In this document: piece by piece, positions 62,204 to 64,000 of the stretch
How the letters are laid out: each line of letters starts with the position of its first letter
Position numbering within the stretch: position 1 is the first letter of the stretch
NCBI RefSeq assembly: GCF_013778505.1
Contig: NZ_JAAOWU010000003.1
Location: 186,001-250,000, forward strand
Source of the DNA: Pseudomonas sivasensis
GTDB taxonomy: Bacteria; Pseudomonadota; Gammaproteobacteria; Pseudomonadales; Pseudomonadaceae
Direction of reading: 5' to 3'
DNA length: 64,000 bases
Position numbers and translations under genes: made by a program
The notes under the pieces: model-generated
Databases searched by the model: none
Seen by the model: the letters and a program-made list of their open reading frames with translations, nothing else
Told to the model about the DNA's origin: nothing

Positions 62204-63396
62204 TCGCCGCGTGCCTCGCGGGCCAGGGGCGCTTGCCGGTAGAGGTACACGCTCAGCAGCAAGCCACCGAGGGCGGCGAGGGCGGCGAACAGGAAGATCG
62301 ACGCAAAACCGAAGCCTGCCGCCACGGCCCCGGCCAACGGACCGGTGATGCCCAGGGACAGGTCGATAAACAGCGAGTAGGCGCCCACCGCCGAACCGCG
62401 GCTGGACGCGGGCACCAGGTTGACCGCTTCCACCCCCAGTGCCGGAAACACCAGGGAAAACCCGAACCCGCTCAATGCCGCGCCGGCCAAGGCCAGGTTG
62501 GCGTCAGGCGCCAGCCACAGCAACAGCAGGCCGAGGATCTCTACTGACAGGCACGCAATCGCCACGCGAAAGCCGCCGATGCGGTTGATCAAATTCCCGA
62601 ACAGTAGCCGTGCGCCGATAAAACTGGCGCCAAACAGGCTCAGGGCCCACACCGCGTTATCCCAGTGCTGAGTGGTGTAATACAAAGTGATAAAGGTGGC
62701 GATGGTGCCAAAGCCGATGGAACCCAAGGCCAGCGCGCAGCCGTGGGGCAATACACGGCCCAGCACGTTCATGAACGGTAAGCGCACACCGGCCACGATC
62801 GGCGCGGCAACCTTGTTCCAGGCCAGCAAAAGGCCGACGACGGCCAGCAGGATAATGCTGACGCCCATGCTCCACAGCCCGAAATTTTTCACCAGCACTA
62901 CGCCCAACGGCGCGCCGACGGCCAACGCGCCATAGCTGGCAATGCCGTTCCAGGAGATGACCTTGGCCGTATTCGCCGCGCCAACTCGGCCGATGCCCCA
63001 GCCGATGGCGCCAGACCCCACCAGGCTTTCTGCGCTGCCCAGTACCAATCGACCGACGAGCAGGCTGCCCAGGCTGACAGCCGGCAGGTTTGAAAACCAC
63101 GCAGCGAGCAACATGAACACGCCACTCAGGCCGCAGCCCGCCAGGCCGATCAGCACCGCGCGCTTGCTACCCAGGTTATCGATGATTTTGCCCGCGTAAG
63201 GACGGCTCAGCAGGGTGGCCAGGTATTGCACGCTGATCACCAGCCCTGCGATCACCGCGCCATAGCCCAACTCACTGTGGACATAGCCCGGCAACACGGC
63301 CAGGGGGATACCGATATTCAGGTAGCCGATAAAGGTGAACAACACGATGGAAACAACTTGCAGCGTGACCGCCATGGGGCGCTGGGTATCTGGCAT
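62200..63396 (-). CDS. MFS transporter (YhhS/YfcJ-like)
   Basis: A 398-residue major facilitator with 12 predicted helices, the inter-helix motif [18 protein letters not shown] after helix 2 and [23 protein letters not shown] in the second half, as in YhhS/YfcJ proteins. Substrate unknown. It ends tail-to-tail with arfB with overlapping stop codons. Confidence 0.88.
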   Translation of the reverse strand: MPDTQRPMAVTLQVVSIVLFTFIGYLNIGIPLAVLPGYVHSELGYGAVIAGLVISVQYLATLLSRPYAGKIIDNLGSKRAVLIGLAGCGLSGVFMLLAAWFSNLPAVSLGSLLVGRLVLGSAESLVGSGAIGWGIGRVGAANTAKVISWNGIASYGALAVGAPLGVVLVKNFGLWSMGVSIILLAVVGLLLAWNKVAAPIVAGVRLPFMNVLGRVLPHGCALALGSIGFGTIATFITLYYTTQHWDNAVWALSLFGASFIGARLLFGNLINRIGGFRVAIACLSVEILGLLLLWLAPDANLALAGAALSGFGFSLVFPALGVEAVNLVPASSRGSAVGAYSLFIDLSLGITGPLAGAVAAGFGFASIFLFAALAALGGLLLSVYLYRQAPLAREARGD

Positions 63397-63501
63397 GGGG
63401 AGAGGTCCACTGTCGCAGCAGGTAAAGATAGGCTGCTAATGATACCGGTGCTTTGACGTGTGCAGGGCGGTAAAACGCAAAAACGTCAGATCAAAAAGAC
63501 G

Positions 63502-63684
63502 TCAGGTTTTGGTCGGGGCCAGTAATTGGGTGGTGACCAGAGCAGCCAAGGCGTTTTCCTGGGTACCGAAGCGCTTGAGTAGTACGGCTTGCTTGTCCGC
63601 GCTGAGGCGGTTCCACACTTCGACCATCTGCAAGGCAGCGTCGAGTACGGCGGTGTCCGGGGTATTGGGGAGGGTATCGGTCAT
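63502..63684 (-). CDS. Small conserved hypothetical protein (60 residues)
   Basis: A 60-residue ORF (opens MTDTLPNTPDTAVLDAALQM) with a helical middle part (LQMVEVWNRLSADKQAVLLK). No motif recognised. A GGAG-like site lies upstream (minus strand ATCCTCCGAGATCCCCGCC region), and codon use matches the neighbourhood. Confidence 0.6.
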   Translation of the reverse strand: MTDTLPNTPDTAVLDAALQMVEVWNRLSADKQAVLLKRFGTQENALAALVTTQLLAPTKT

Positions 63685-63758
63685 GGCGGGGATCTCGGAG
63701 GATTCAGGCAGTGTGGAAAGCGCTCAAAGCTGCGCTTTCCACACGGTCTGGTACGGCG

Positions 63759-63887
63759 TCAGTCCTGGCTTTTGCTGTCGACTGGTTTTGCTTCTTTGGC
63801 CTCAGGCTGCTTCGCGCTGGCCTGCTGCGGTGTTGGCTGCTCAGTTTCGTGCAGGCTTGGGAAGGGGAGATTAGGTATCTCGTGCAT
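63759..63887 (-). CDS. Small hypothetical protein (42 residues)
   Basis: A short ORF starting MHEIPNLPFPSLHETEQPTP behind a GAGGAGCGACG site, with a Gln/Lys/Glu-rich, probably disordered remainder. A longer frame continues upstream to 63944, but the internal ATG has the ribosome site. No function suggested. Bases 63888-64000 hold no gene that I can support. Confidence 0.5.
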   Translation of the reverse strand: MHEIPNLPFPSLHETEQPTPQQASAKQPEAKEAKPVDSKSQD

Positions 63888-64000
63888 CGTCGTCGCTCCT
63901 CGCAAGGTCTGTTTTTTCAATCGCAGGTGATTTCGCGCTCTCAAAAAGCTTTGGCAGGATACAGCACTGTAAATGACAAAAAGACTTTTATATCGGCGGA

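Overview
The window looks like a chromosomal segment of a fluorescent pseudomonad (Pseudomonas fluorescens group). This is inferred from tol-pal order, the arcDABC operon, a GcsR-controlled glycine-cleavage operon, a very large DUF6543-type protein and several GTGGGAGGGGGCTTGC-type REP palindromes. No rRNA, CRISPR array, insertion sequence or phage is visible; there is one tRNA (Lys).

Layout. 1-6.1 kb: end of ruvB, then ybgC-tolQ-tolR-tolA-tolB-pal-cpoB, the envelope-constriction Tol-Pal system. 6.3-7.8 kb: queE-queC (7-deazaguanine synthesis) and tRNA-Lys. 7.9-9.1 kb: a flavodoxin-like NAD(P)H oxidoreductase behind a MerR-type promoter, and a MerR regulator. 9.2-23.8 kb: an eleven-gene minus-strand operon for an apparently unusual type II fatty acid/polyketide pathway. 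It encodes a carrier protein fused to a zinc ribbon, two intact ketosynthases alternating with two catalytically degenerate ones, an aminotransferase/acyl-ACP-reductase fusion, two SDR reductases, and an envelope export set (DUF1302 protein, LolA-like lipoprotein, MMPL transporter). The transporter gene is cut by one in-frame TAA. The operon starts behind a second MerR-type promoter.

24-26.2 kb: nadA, an RDD membrane protein and a cold-shock protein. 26.5-32.5 kb: gcvH-gcvP-sdaA-gcvT on the minus strand (glycine and serine to pyruvate), with a sigma54-type promoter and three GcsR-like operators; a glyA gene is absent from the operon. 32.8-37.5 kb: a 1554-residue DUF6543-type protein, followed by the tail-to-tail GcsR/TyrR-like activator. 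39.2-46.3 kb: arcD-arcA-arcB-arcC plus a DUF5064-like gene, with a divergent second arcD paralogue.

46.7-52.2 kb: a CoA transferase, a CpxRA-like two-component system with a Spy/CpxP-like protein between regulator and kinase, yciI and yciB. 52.3-57.2 kb: rnm/yciV, yciO, scpA, scpB, a DUF1289 gene and rluB. 57.3-64 kb: a tyrosinase, an M29-like metalloenzyme downstream of a 45-codon ORF that resembles a peptide precursor, an aroP-like permease behind a structured leader with a 20-codon ORF, arfB, an MFS transporter and two small hypothetical genes.

The strongest candidate for an undescribed system is the 9.2-23.8 kb operon. The sequence suggests that ACP-bound chains are built by two KS/KS-like pairs, reduced by SDRs, released reductively as an aldehyde, transaminated to an amine, and moved to the envelope. 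Product and regulator are not determinable from sequence alone.
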